DNA of 5,219 bases from Hydrogenophaga sp. (GCA_025458415.1 JALOSN010000141.1:1-5219), one strand, 5' to 3'. Counted from the first letter of the stretch, positions 1 to 5,219 are shown. Program-made: numbers and translations. The notes: generated by a model from the letters alone, not told the origin.

Positions 1-845
1 CCGTGACGCCCGAAGAACATCGAGCCCAGGTAGAGCACACCCAGCGACAGCACGATGGCGGGACCGGTCGGAAGGTCGATGTGGAAAGACAGCAGCAGGC
101 CCGCGACGCTGGCGAGCAGCGCGAACAGACTGGACAGGATCAGCAGGGCGGTGACCTCGCGCACCCAGAAGCGCGCAGACGCAGCCGGCAGCACCAGAAA
201 GCCGACCGCCATCAGCGTGCCGAGGGCATGGAAGCCGGCCACCAGGTTGAGCACCAGCAAGACCAGAAAGCCGTAGTGGGCGACCGGGCTCCAGCGACTG
301 ACCGAGCGCAGGAATTGCGGATCCAGGCACTCCAGCACCAACGGGCGGTACAGCACGGACAGGGCCAGCAACGTGGTGCTGGCCACCCCGACCATGAGCA
401 GCAGGGCGTCGTCATTCAGGGCCAGCACGCTGCCGAACAGCACATGCAGCAGGTCCACGTTGCTGCCGCTGGAGGACACGATCAGCACGCCCAGGGCCAG
501 CGAAATCAGGTAGAAAGCGGCCAGGCTGGTGTCTTCGCGCATGACCGTGCTGCGCGCCACCAGCCCTGATCCGATGGCAACCACCAGACCTGCCACCAGA
601 CCGCCTGCCGTCATGGCGCCGACGGACAGGCCGGAGACCAGGTAACCCACCGCGGCACCGGGCAGGATGCCGTGGGCCATGGCATCGCCCATCAGGCTCA
701 TGCGACGCAACATGAGAAAAACGCCGATGGGTGCGGCGCTGACCGACAAGGCCAGGCAGCCGAGCAAGGCCCGTTGCATGAACCCGAACTCGGCGAAGGG
801 TGCCAATCCCAGCCAGTCCAGCCAGAGCGGGGACGAGATGGTCAT
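1..845 (-). CDS. znuB: ZnuB-like metal (probably zinc) ABC transporter permease, 3' end cut by window edge
   Basis: Inner-membrane channel subunit of an ABC-3 family metal importer, expected to pair with the adjacent ZnuC-like ATPase and a periplasmic ZnuA-type binding protein. The 281 visible residues are very hydrophobic, with several membrane spans. The family hallmark is seen at residues 50-63 (SLMGDAMAHGILPG). Further typical stretches are GSNVDLLHVLFGSVL in the middle and FHALGTLMAVGFLVLPAA near the C-terminus. Family members are about 260-290 residues, so only the last few should be missing. The ATG at 845 overlaps the ATPase stop as ATGA, and a GGAG Shine-Dalgarno (complement of 851-854) lies 5 nt upstream, so the start is well supported and coupled. 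Zinc rather than manganese is inferred from the divergent Zur-like gene; the protein alone does not settle the metal. Confidence 0.92.
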   Translation of the reverse strand, partial: MTISSPLWLDWLGLAPFAEFGFMQRALLGCLALSVSAAPIGVFLMLRRMSLMGDAMAHGILPGAAVGYLVSGLSVGAMTAGGLVAGLVVAIGSGLVARSTVMREDTSLAAFYLISLALGVLIVSSSGSNVDLLHVLFGSVLALNDDALLLMVGVASTTLLALSVLYRPLVLECLDPQFLRSVSRWSPVAHYGFLVLLVLNLVAGFHALGTLMAVGFLVLPAASARFWVREVTALLILSSLFALLASVAGLLLSFHIDLPTGPAIVLSLGVLYLGSMFFGRH

Positions 846-1639
846 GGCAACTCCAGGCGGGGCCTGGCCGCTGGGGTGTGGCGTTGCGCCGCGAAAGCCG
901 TTGCGCCACCGGTTTGCGGGCAGACCTCGGCCGTCTCGTCCCAGGCTTCGGTCATCCGCCGGGCCTGTTGCAGGTTCGCTGGCGTGAGCACGTCGGACGT
1001 GCGACCGAAGGCCACGGCTGATCGGGCCAGCAACAGGGCGTCGGGACAGTGGGCCATGACCTGCGCCAGGTCGTGCAGCACCACCAGCACCGTTTTGCCG
1101 GCCCGATGCCAACGGGCCAGGATGGACAGCAGGTCTTCGGTGGTCCGGGTGTCCACGGCGGCAAACGGTTCGTCCAGCAGGATCAGGTCGGCGTCCTGCA
1201 GCAGCAGGCGGGCGAACAATGCGCGCTGGAACTGGCCGCCCGACAGGCTGTCCAGCGTGCGATGCGCGAAATCGTCCATGCCCACCGATTGCAGTGCGTT
1301 CCGGCAGCGCTCGCGCTGGGTGGCGGTCAGGCCCCCCAGGGCGCCGATCTCGTGCCAAAGGCCCATGGCCACCAGATCCCCCACGCGTATCGGAAAGCTC
1401 CGGTCCACCTCGGCCTGCTGCGGCAGGTAGGCCACCCGCCTGCCTGCCAAGCCCTGGATCTGGCCCTGCATGGGGCTCAGCTGGCCTGCCAGGGCCTTGA
1501 GCAGGGTGGACTTGCCGCTGCCATTGGGGCCCACCACGCCGACCAGGCTGCCCGGCGCCAGAACCAGTGTCAGGTGGTGAACCGCCGGATGCCGCTCATA
1601 GCCCAGCGTCAGGTTGTCCAGGTGAATGGAAGGAGGCAT
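842..1639 (-). CDS. znuC: ZnuC-like metal ABC transporter ATP-binding protein
   Basis: Cytoplasmic ATPase that powers a ZnuABC-type metal importer, 265 residues. All ABC motifs are present: Walker A GPNGSGKST (37-45), Q-loop YLPQQ (71-75), signature LSGGQFQR (132-139), Walker B LILLDEP (152-158), D-loop AAVD and switch histidine VLHD (187-190). The start at 1639 (MPPSIHLDNLTLGY) places the first beta strand where the family has it. A longer open frame reaches 1918 but would cross the control region and the divergent regulator, so it is rejected. No clear Shine-Dalgarno precedes 1639; the start is 5 nt after the stop of a possible small upstream ORF, which could supply ribosomes by coupling. 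The stop overlaps the permease start (ATGA). The tail after about residue 235 (TAEVCPQTGGATAF onward) is poorly conserved in style and may be species-specific. Confidence 0.93.
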   Translation of the reverse strand: MPPSIHLDNLTLGYERHPAVHHLTLVLAPGSLVGVVGPNGSGKSTLLKALAGQLSPMQGQIQGLAGRRVAYLPQQAEVDRSFPIRVGDLVAMGLWHEIGALGGLTATQRERCRNALQSVGMDDFAHRTLDSLSGGQFQRALFARLLLQDADLILLDEPFAAVDTRTTEDLLSILARWHRAGKTVLVVLHDLAQVMAHCPDALLLARSAVAFGRTSDVLTPANLQQARRMTEAWDETAEVCPQTGGATAFAAQRHTPAARPRLELP

Positions 1640-1644
1640 GGGTG

Positions 1645-1770
1645 TCAGTCGATCACCAGCCACAGAAACAGCCCCAGCGCCAGGCAGGCGGGCAGAACGA
1701 AGGCCAGCCGGCGCACGGCCGATGGCACGATGGCCGACGCAAAAACGGGGCGGGAATCGGGTCGGGACAT
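1645..1770 (-). CDS. Possible 41-residue single-span membrane peptide ahead of znuC
   Basis: A short open frame from ATG at 1770 to TGA at 1645-1647. It begins MSRPDSRPVFASAIVPS, followed by positive residues (VRR, 19-21) and one hydrophobic segment of about 19 residues (LAFVLPACLALGLFLWLVI, 22-40) ending in Asp. The basic residues before the span suggest an N-in, C-out topology. Third codon positions are mostly G or C, as in the neighbouring genes. It ends 5 nt before the znuC start and lies between the control region and znuC, so it would be the first gene of that operon. No good Shine-Dalgarno is visible before it. I do not recognise the family. It could be a small transporter accessory protein, a leader peptide, or chance coding in a GC-rich leader. 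Confidence 0.5.
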   Translation of the reverse strand: MSRPDSRPVFASAIVPSAVRRLAFVLPACLALGLFLWLVID

Positions 1771-1795
1771 GGGCTGTGCGGTTAAGATGGGTGGT

Positions 1796-1814
1796 ATTGC
1801 AACTCGATTGCGTT
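1796..1814. promoter_or_regulatory. Candidate Zur operator, site 1
   Basis: A 19-bp imperfect palindrome, ATTGCAA-CTCGA-TTGCGTT, centred on 1805. The core GCAA-N5-TTGC is perfect and the right arm is identical to that of site 2. The length equals that of a classical Fur-family box. It sits 26 bp upstream of the first possible gene of the znu operon. Binding by the adjacent Fur-family regulator is inferred from position and symmetry. The half-sites differ from the AT-rich gammaproteobacterial Zur consensus as I remember it (GTTATA...TATAAC), although TTGCGTTAT contains GTTAT. Confidence 0.55.
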
Positions 1815-1823
1815 ATTGGCCGC

Positions 1824-1829
1824 ATCATA
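1824..1829 (-). promoter_or_regulatory. Weak candidate -10 element for the znu operon
   Basis: Read on the minus strand this is TATGAT, five of six matches to the sigma-70 -10 consensus, lying between the two operator sites and partly inside the second. A transcript from it would start near 1817 and leave a leader of about 45 nt before the ATG at 1770. No good -35 element is seen at the proper distance (TCACAA is the nearest), so it may depend on an activator or be spurious. No convincing -10/-35 pair was found for the plus-strand operon. Confidence 0.25.
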
Positions 1830-1847
1830 ACGCAACCAAGTTGCGTT
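1829..1847. promoter_or_regulatory. Candidate Zur operator, site 2 (perfect palindrome arms)
   Basis: A 19-bp site with perfect 8-bp arms, AACGCAAC-CAA-GTTGCGTT, centred on 1838. It shares the layout AACGCAA-N5-TTGCGTT with site 1, and the two centres are 33 bp apart, about three helical turns. It ends 50 bp before the preferred regulator start at 1897, so occupancy would repress the regulator and probably overlap the upstream promoter elements of the znu side. The inner arms of the two sites also form a 9-bp perfect inverted repeat (TTGCGTTAT at 1808-1816 with ATAACGCAA at 1827-1835), part of an imperfect symmetry covering 1799-1844. Confidence 0.6.
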
Positions 1848-1896
1848 TGTGACGGGTCCATCGTGGGTCCGTCTGGGTCCTCTTCTTTCCCTTTCG

Positions 1897-2403
1897 ATGG
1901 CTGTGCCGGCTTCCTCACCCGAAACTCCCGTGCTGATGCAGCGCCTGGACAAAGCGGGACTCAGGCGCACCCGTGCCACCGAGGCGGTGGTCGGGCTGTT
2001 CCTGTCCGATCCGGGCTGGTCGCCGTCGCACGCGGAACTGGAGGCGGCGCTGCAGGCCTCGGGGCTGCAGGTCAACCGCGTCACGCTGTACCGCCTGCTG
2101 GAGCGCCTGGTGGAAGCCCAGGTGCTGGAGCGTCACACCGGAGGCGACGGCAGAAGCTGGCGCTTCTCGCTGGCCGCCGACCAGGGCGGGGTGGTACCGC
2201 GCTTCGAGTGCGATGCCTGCCATCGGCAATTCCGGCTGACCGAAGCCAGCGAGCCGACGCAGGCCGTCGCCCGGGAGCTGCTCGACACGCTCGCCCACCT
2301 GGGGCATCAGGGTCAGCGGGTCGACCTGTCCATTCACGGTACCTGTGCGGTCTGTGTGGAACCGGCCGGTGACCAGCCGGCGGTGGCTGAGGGACCGAAG
2401 TGA
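1897..2403 (+). CDS. zur: Fur-family metalloregulator, probably Zur (zinc uptake repressor)
   Basis: DNA-binding repressor of the Fur family, 168 residues from this start. The N-terminal winged helix has AGLRRTRATEAVVGLF (20-35) and the recognition helix region NRVTLYRLLERLVEAQVL (60-77). The dimerisation half carries two CxxC pairs, C105/C108 and C150/C153, the usual structural zinc site. Zur identity is inferred from its position between two zinc-type transport operons. Oddity: the histidine-rich stretch that normally precedes the first CxxC is GGVVPRF here, so the canonical sensor ligands are missing. Start choice is uncertain: GTG at 1849 (184 residues) would sit directly against operator site 2, and ATG at 1936 (155 residues) fits the minimal fold. 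None has a visible Shine-Dalgarno, so a leaderless transcript is possible. The stop overlaps the next start (GTGA). Confidence 0.85.
   Translation: MAVPASSPETPVLMQRLDKAGLRRTRATEAVVGLFLSDPGWSPSHAELEAALQASGLQVNRVTLYRLLERLVEAQVLERHTGGDGRSWRFSLAADQGGVVPRFECDACHRQFRLTEASEPTQAVARELLDTLAHLGHQGQRVDLSIHGTCAVCVEPAGDQPAVAEGPK
2389..2394 (+). promoter_or_regulatory. Ribosome binding site supporting a GTG start for the LolD-like gene
   Basis: GAGGGA lies inside the last codons of the regulator gene, 5 nt before the GTG at 2400. It supports GTG as the true start of the downstream ATPase and translational coupling with the regulator. Confidence 0.6.
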
Positions 2404-3059
2404 TCCATACCGAGGGCCTGGCGTTGCGCTACGCATCGGGCGCCTGCCTGAGGTTTCCGGACGTGTTGCTCGAAGGGGGGGACACCCTGCTGCTGCACGG
2501 CCCGTCGGGCTGTGGCAAGTCGACCTGGCTGGCGCTGGCGGCCGGGCTGCTGCGCCCATCGGAAGGATGGCTGGAGGTGGCGGGGCAGGACCTGCAGGCG
2601 CTGCACGGCGCGCGACTGGACGCCTGGCGCGGCTCCACCATCGGATTCCTGCCCCAGCGCCTGCACCTGAGCGAAGCCCTCACCGTGGAGGGCAACCTGG
2701 CCTTGGCCTATGTGGCATCCGGATTGCCGGTGGACCGTGCTGCCGTGGAGCGGGTCCTGCAGTCGCTGGGCGTGGCAGACCTCGCGCAACGCCGTCCGTC
2801 CGCACTGTCGGGCGGCCAGGCGCAGCGTGTGGCCCTGGCCCGGGCGGTGTTGCGAAAACCGGCGGTCCTGCTGGTCGACGAGCCCACGGCCAGTCTGGAC
2901 GATCAGGCCTGCGTCCAGGCGCTGGACTTGTTGAAGACCGCCGCCCGGTCGGCCGGTGCCAGCCTGGTGCTGGCGACCCATGACCGGCGCGTGACCGAGG
3001 CATGGCCAAGTGCCACCTGCCTGCAACTGGAGGCCCCGGCGCCGGAGGTGCGTGCATGA
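2400..3059 (+). CDS. LolD/MacB-type ABC transporter ATP-binding protein
   Basis: ATPase subunit of an ABC system of the LolD/MacB class, 219 residues, a typical family length. Motifs in order: Walker A GPSGCGKST (34-42), Q-loop GFLPQ (82-86), signature LSGGQAQR (136-143), Walker B VLLVDEP (156-162), D-loop SLDD (165-168) and switch histidine ATHD (192-195). The start is GTG, overlapping the regulator stop as GTGA. Its own stop overlaps the permease ATG as ATGA, so regulator, ATPase and permease are translated as a linked set. Since this class normally works with FtsX-type permeases that move lipoproteins or act mechanically on envelope proteins, the substrate need not be zinc itself. By context it matches the ATPase of the zinc-responsive zrg / PA4064-type clusters; that assignment is from memory of gene order, not alignment. 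Confidence 0.9.
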   Translation: MIHTEGLALRYASGACLRFPDVLLEGGDTLLLHGPSGCGKSTWLALAAGLLRPSEGWLEVAGQDLQALHGARLDAWRGSTIGFLPQRLHLSEALTVEGNLALAYVASGLPVDRAAVERVLQSLGVADLAQRRPSALSGGQAQRVALARAVLRKPAVLLVDEPTASLDDQACVQALDLLKTAARSAGASLVLATHDRRVTEAWPSATCLQLEAPAPEVRA

Positions 3060-4270
3060 GCCTGCCCGGGCTGGCGTGGCGCTACCTTTGGTCCCGACCG
3101 TTGACCAGCGGTCTGAACCTGCTGCTGCTCACGCTGGGCCTGACCGCGGTCGCGCTGGTCGCCCTCTCGCGTGACGCGGTCGAGCGTGCCCTGACGCGTG
3201 ACCTGGCCGGTATCGACCTGGTGGTCGGCGCCAAGGGCAGCCCGATGCAGCTGATTCTGGCCGGCGTGTTTCACCTGGATGTGCCACCGGGCAACATCCC
3301 ATTGGCCGAGGCCGAGGCCCTGGCCCGGCACCCGCAGGTGGCGCAACTCATCCCGCTGAGCCTGGGTGACAACCTGGATGGATTTCGCATCGTTGGCACC
3401 AGCCACGACTATCCGGCCCATTATGGAGCCCAGCTGGCCGGCGGCCGCTGGTGGGCCGTGTCGATGGAGGCGGTGCTGGGGGCTCAGGTCGCGCGCCAGA
3501 CCGGACTGGTTCCAGGGCAGTCCTTCCACGGCGCCCACGGGCTCGGGCGGGGCGGCATGGTGCACGACGATCTCGCCTACCAGGTGACCGGCATCCTGCG
3601 GCCCTGCGGCTGCGTGCTCGACCGCCTGGTGCTGACCGCCACCGAGTCGGTCTGGGACGTGCACGACGAGATGCACGGTGCGGCCGACATGGACGAGACC
3701 GACCTGCAGGCCCTGCGGGCCGATCGCGAGATCACGCTGGCGCTGCTGCGCTACAACACGCCCCTGGCAGCGGTGACCTTCCCGCGCATGGTCAATGACG
3801 GTACCGGCATGCAGGCGGCGGCTCCGGCGGTCGAGGTTACGCGCCTGATGGCCATGCTGGGCGTGGGCCTGCAGGTGCTGCGCGGCATGGGGCTGGTGCT
3901 GTTGCTGGTGGCCGGCCTGTCGGTGTTCGTCGGGCTCTGGTCGGCCCTGCGCGACCGGCAGGCCGATCTGGCCCTGCTGCGCCTGCTGGGCGCACCGCCC
4001 CGGCGGGTGGCGGGCGTCCTGCTGGTCGAGGCCTTGTGGCTCGGCCTGCTGTCTGCAGCCATCGCGCTGTTGCTGATCGGGGGCCTGGCTGCCGGTCTGG
4101 GCTGGTGGCTGATGCAGGCCCAGTCCGTCGTGCTGGTCATCGACACCCCTTGGCGCGTGTTGTGGCCACTGCCTGTTTTTGCCGTCCTGGTGGCCTTGCT
4201 GTCGGCGCTGGTGCCGACCTGGAGCGCCTACCGCCAGGATGTTCATCACCTGCTCAACACAAGGAGCTGA
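3056..4270 (+). CDS. FtsX/MacB-type ABC transporter permease
   Basis: Inner-membrane partner of the preceding ATPase, 404 residues. The FtsX-type plan is visible: a first span around residues 16-37 (LTSGLNLLLLTLGLTAVALV), a large periplasmic domain (about 40-275), then three spans near 276-298, 318-350 and 367-390. After the second span comes the cytoplasmic coupling region RDRQADLALLRLLGAPPRRV, typical of this superfamily. The periplasmic domain includes DLVVGAKGSPMQLILAGVFH and, at 182-189, RPCGCVLD with a CxC pair (C184, C186) where I recall relatives having a non-cysteine GT-type turn. A strong GGAGG Shine-Dalgarno (3044-3048) sits 7 nt before the ATG, which overlaps the ATPase stop. Context suggests a zinc-responsive envelope system with the DUF3299 protein downstream. 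The transported molecule cannot be read from the sequence. Confidence 0.9.
   Translation: MSLPGLAWRYLWSRPLTSGLNLLLLTLGLTAVALVALSRDAVERALTRDLAGIDLVVGAKGSPMQLILAGVFHLDVPPGNIPLAEAEALARHPQVAQLIPLSLGDNLDGFRIVGTSHDYPAHYGAQLAGGRWWAVSMEAVLGAQVARQTGLVPGQSFHGAHGLGRGGMVHDDLAYQVTGILRPCGCVLDRLVLTATESVWDVHDEMHGAADMDETDLQALRADREITLALLRYNTPLAAVTFPRMVNDGTGMQAAAPAVEVTRLMAMLGVGLQVLRGMGLVLLLVAGLSVFVGLWSALRDRQADLALLRLLGAPPRRVAGVLLVEALWLGLLSAAIALLLIGGLAAGLGWWLMQAQSVVLVIDTPWRVLWPLPVFAVLVALLSALVPTWSAYRQDVHHLLNTRS
4261..4266 (+). promoter_or_regulatory. Strong ribosome binding site for the small secreted protein
   Basis: AAGGAG, 8 nt before the ATG at 4275, embedded in the last codons of the permease gene. It fixes the start of the small protein and argues that it is genuinely translated within the same operon. 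Confidence 0.75.
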
Positions 4271-4274
4271 TTCC

Positions 4275-4517
4275 ATGAAACGTCTGCTGCCCATGGCCTT
4301 CGCCACGCTGCTGCTGAGCCTGCCCGCCGCGGCCCAGCACACCGAGAAACAGATCCAGGAAGACATCAAGCGCCACCGAGCCATGGCCGCCGCGCACGAG
4401 GCCGCGGCCAAATGCCTGGAAGCCGGGCGGGGCGAGAAAGTCTGTCAGGCGGAACTTCAGACCGCCTGCAAGGGTCTGGCGATAGGAAAATACTGCGGTA
4501 TGCGCCACGCCCACTGA
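4275..4517 (+). CDS. Small secreted four-cysteine protein of unknown function
   Basis: An 80-residue protein with a clear Sec signal peptide (MKRLLPMAFATLLLSLPAAA, cleavage probably after A20 in AAAQH). The mature part of about 60 residues starts with a charged, probably helical segment (TEKQIQEDIKRHRAMAAAHE). Four cysteines follow at 47, 57, 65 and 74, in a stretch ending KGLAIGKYCGMRHAH, with His at 78 and 80. The cysteines could form two disulfides in the periplasm or, with the histidines, bind metal. The gene begins 4 nt after the permease stop with a strong Shine-Dalgarno. I recall similar unnamed small proteins beside this kind of ABC cluster in related bacteria but know no assigned function. 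A periplasmic zinc carrier or assembly partner for the permease is a guess from context. Confidence 0.85.
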   Translation: MKRLLPMAFATLLLSLPAAAQHTEKQIQEDIKRHRAMAAAHEAAAKCLEAGRGEKVCQAELQTACKGLAIGKYCGMRHAH

Positions 4518-4556
4518 GGCGACGGCCCCGCCGCTTGGCCCCGACACACTGACCGG

Positions 4557-5085
4557 ATGCACCCCCGTTTTGCGCAGGCCTCTGTCCTGATGTTTTTTTG
4601 CCTGTCGCCGGCGCTGGCGCAGGTGCTGAGCTCGCCCCTGGGAGCGCCGCCCGCTGGGGCACCCGCCTCGCCTCTGCCGCACCGGTGCCGCACGGTCAGG
4701 GGGCGGGTGTGCACAGCCCGCTGAGCCCGTTTCCGCCGCTGCCGCAGCGCCGGGATGTGGTGCCCTGGTCGGTACTGACCGACATCAGCACACGCATCGA
4801 GAACCGGCGCATCGTTCCGGTCTACACGTCCGCCGTGCGTCGGCTGGACCAGAAGACGCAGCGCATTCAGGGCGCGAGCAGCAACGCCACTTCCTGTTGT
4901 CTTCGGTGCCGCTGACCTGTTCGTTCTGCACCCCGGGTGGGCCCGAGAGTATGGTCGAGGTACGAACCAAGGCGCCGGTCAGGTACAGCCTGGGTGCGGT
5001 GGTGGTCGAAGGCAAGTTCCACGTCCTGACCAACGACACCTACGGCCTCTACTACCGCATCACCGAAGCGGTGGGGGTCAAATGA
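4557..5085 (+). pseudogene. DUF3299-type secreted protein, broken by two frame shifts
   Basis: Three reading frames together spell one DUF3299-like protein. Frame A starts at ATG 4557 with a signal peptide (MHPRFAQASVLMFFCLSPALA, cut before QV) and runs to a stop at 4722-4724. Frame B carries FPPLPQRRDVVPWSVLTD and VVPVYTSAVRRLDQ-like sequence (actually IVPVYTSAVRRLDQKTQRIQG) up to 4873. Frame C resumes at 4876 with EQQRHFLLSSVPLTCSFC, then GGPESMVEV and a conserved-looking C-terminus ending at 5085. The C-x2-C pair (codons at 4918 and 4927) and the surrounding phrase are what I recognise as DUF3299. The A-to-B switch needs one extra base, perhaps in T7 (4593-4599) or G5 (4699-4703). The B-to-C switch looks like loss of about 22 nt, removing a segment that in relatives reads roughly FMMPLE. 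The conserved tail argues for recent decay or sequence error. No good Shine-Dalgarno precedes 4557. Confidence 0.75.
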
Positions 5086-5219
5086 ACCGCTGCATCAGGG
5101 CCGGCGGGGTGGGAGTCTGCCCGGCCAGTCCCAGGTGCAGGGCCCACGCCCAGAGCACGGTGTAGGCACCCACCAGCAGCCACAGGCCCACGCGAGCCCG
5201 TTGCAGGCCGACTCCGGCC
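5078..5219 (-). CDS. C-terminal 46 residues of an unidentified membrane protein, 5' part outside window
   Basis: The minus strand is open from the right edge to TGA at 5078-5080. The visible end reads LQRARVGLWLLVGAYTVLWA, then WALHLGLAGQTPTPPALMQR and a final FI. It holds one membrane span of about 20 residues (GLWLLVGAYTVLWAWALHLGL) preceded by basic residues, followed by a short polar, proline-rich tail. Codon third positions are nearly all G or C. The gene converges on the DUF3299 gene and the two overlap by 8 bp (5078-5085). The fragment is too short for a family assignment, and whether it belongs to the zinc island cannot be told. Confidence 0.65.
   Translation of the reverse strand, partial: AGVGLQRARVGLWLLVGAYTVLWAWALHLGLAGQTPTPPALMQRFI

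Noticed and set aside
3..569. A 188-codon plus-strand frame opposite the ZnuB-like gene.
   Set aside because: The product is Gln/His/Arg-rich low-complexity sequence, the typical shadow of a Leu- and Val-rich membrane gene on the other strand.
1640..1918. A 93-residue N-terminal extension of the ZnuC-like ATPase.
   Set aside because: It would run through the operators and the start of the divergent regulator, and family members begin at the position of the 1639 ATG.
2903..4411. A 502-codon open frame on the minus strand, antisense to the permease and small protein genes.
   Set aside because: Its product is rich in Gln, His and Arg with no domain pattern, and it lies opposite well-supported genes. 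Long antisense frames are expected in GC-rich coding DNA.
4575..4599. A possible intrinsic terminator: CAGG/CCTG stem with 7-nt loop followed by seven T residues.
   Set aside because: The stem is only 4 bp, and the stretch codes for the signal peptide of the DUF3299 protein, so it is more likely coincidence.
5099..5126. An inverted repeat GGCCGG/CCGGCC with a 16-nt loop just after the DUF3299 stop.
   Set aside because: It has no T-run, a long loop, and lies within the minus-strand coding sequence; short GC palindromes are common at this base composition.
1..5219. CRISPR arrays, tRNA or rRNA genes, insertion sequences and attachment sites.
   Set aside because: None seen by reading: no regularly spaced repeats, no transposase-like protein and no terminal inverted repeats. 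The window is nearly all coding.

Overview
The window comes from a GC-rich proteobacterium. The strong G/C preference at third codon positions, the gene families and the tight overlapping operons suggest a gammaproteobacterium of Xanthomonadales type or a betaproteobacterium. This is inferred from protein style only; no rRNA or other marker is present.

Layout. On the minus strand, reading leftward from about 1770, lie a possible 41-residue single-span membrane peptide, a ZnuC-like metal ABC ATPase (1639 to 842) and a ZnuB-like permease (845 to beyond the left edge). A divergent control region of about 125 bp (1771-1896) separates them from a plus-strand operon. That operon holds a Fur-family regulator (probably Zur), a LolD/MacB-type ATPase, an FtsX-type permease, an 80-residue secreted four-cysteine protein and a DUF3299-type secreted protein whose frame is broken twice. 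At the right edge, a minus-strand membrane protein runs into the window and its end overlaps the DUF3299 gene tail to tail.

How it fits together. The left operon encodes the ATPase and channel of a ZnuABC-type importer; the binding protein ZnuA is not in view. The right operon resembles a second, MacB-like ABC system with a DUF3299 partner, known as a zinc-responsive cluster in Vibrio cholerae (zrg genes) and Pseudomonas aeruginosa (PA4063-PA4066). The regulator heads the second cluster and is translationally coupled to it. Both operons diverge from one control region containing two 19-bp palindromic sites of the form AACGCAA-N5-TTGCGTT, 33 bp apart centre to centre. The simplest reading is one zinc-repressed island in which the regulator controls itself, a classical importer and an accessory envelope system.

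Points of most interest are the paired operator, the small membrane peptide ahead of znuC, the four-cysteine protein, the regulator's lack of the usual sensor histidines, and the double frame break in the DUF3299 gene, which is either real decay or sequence error.
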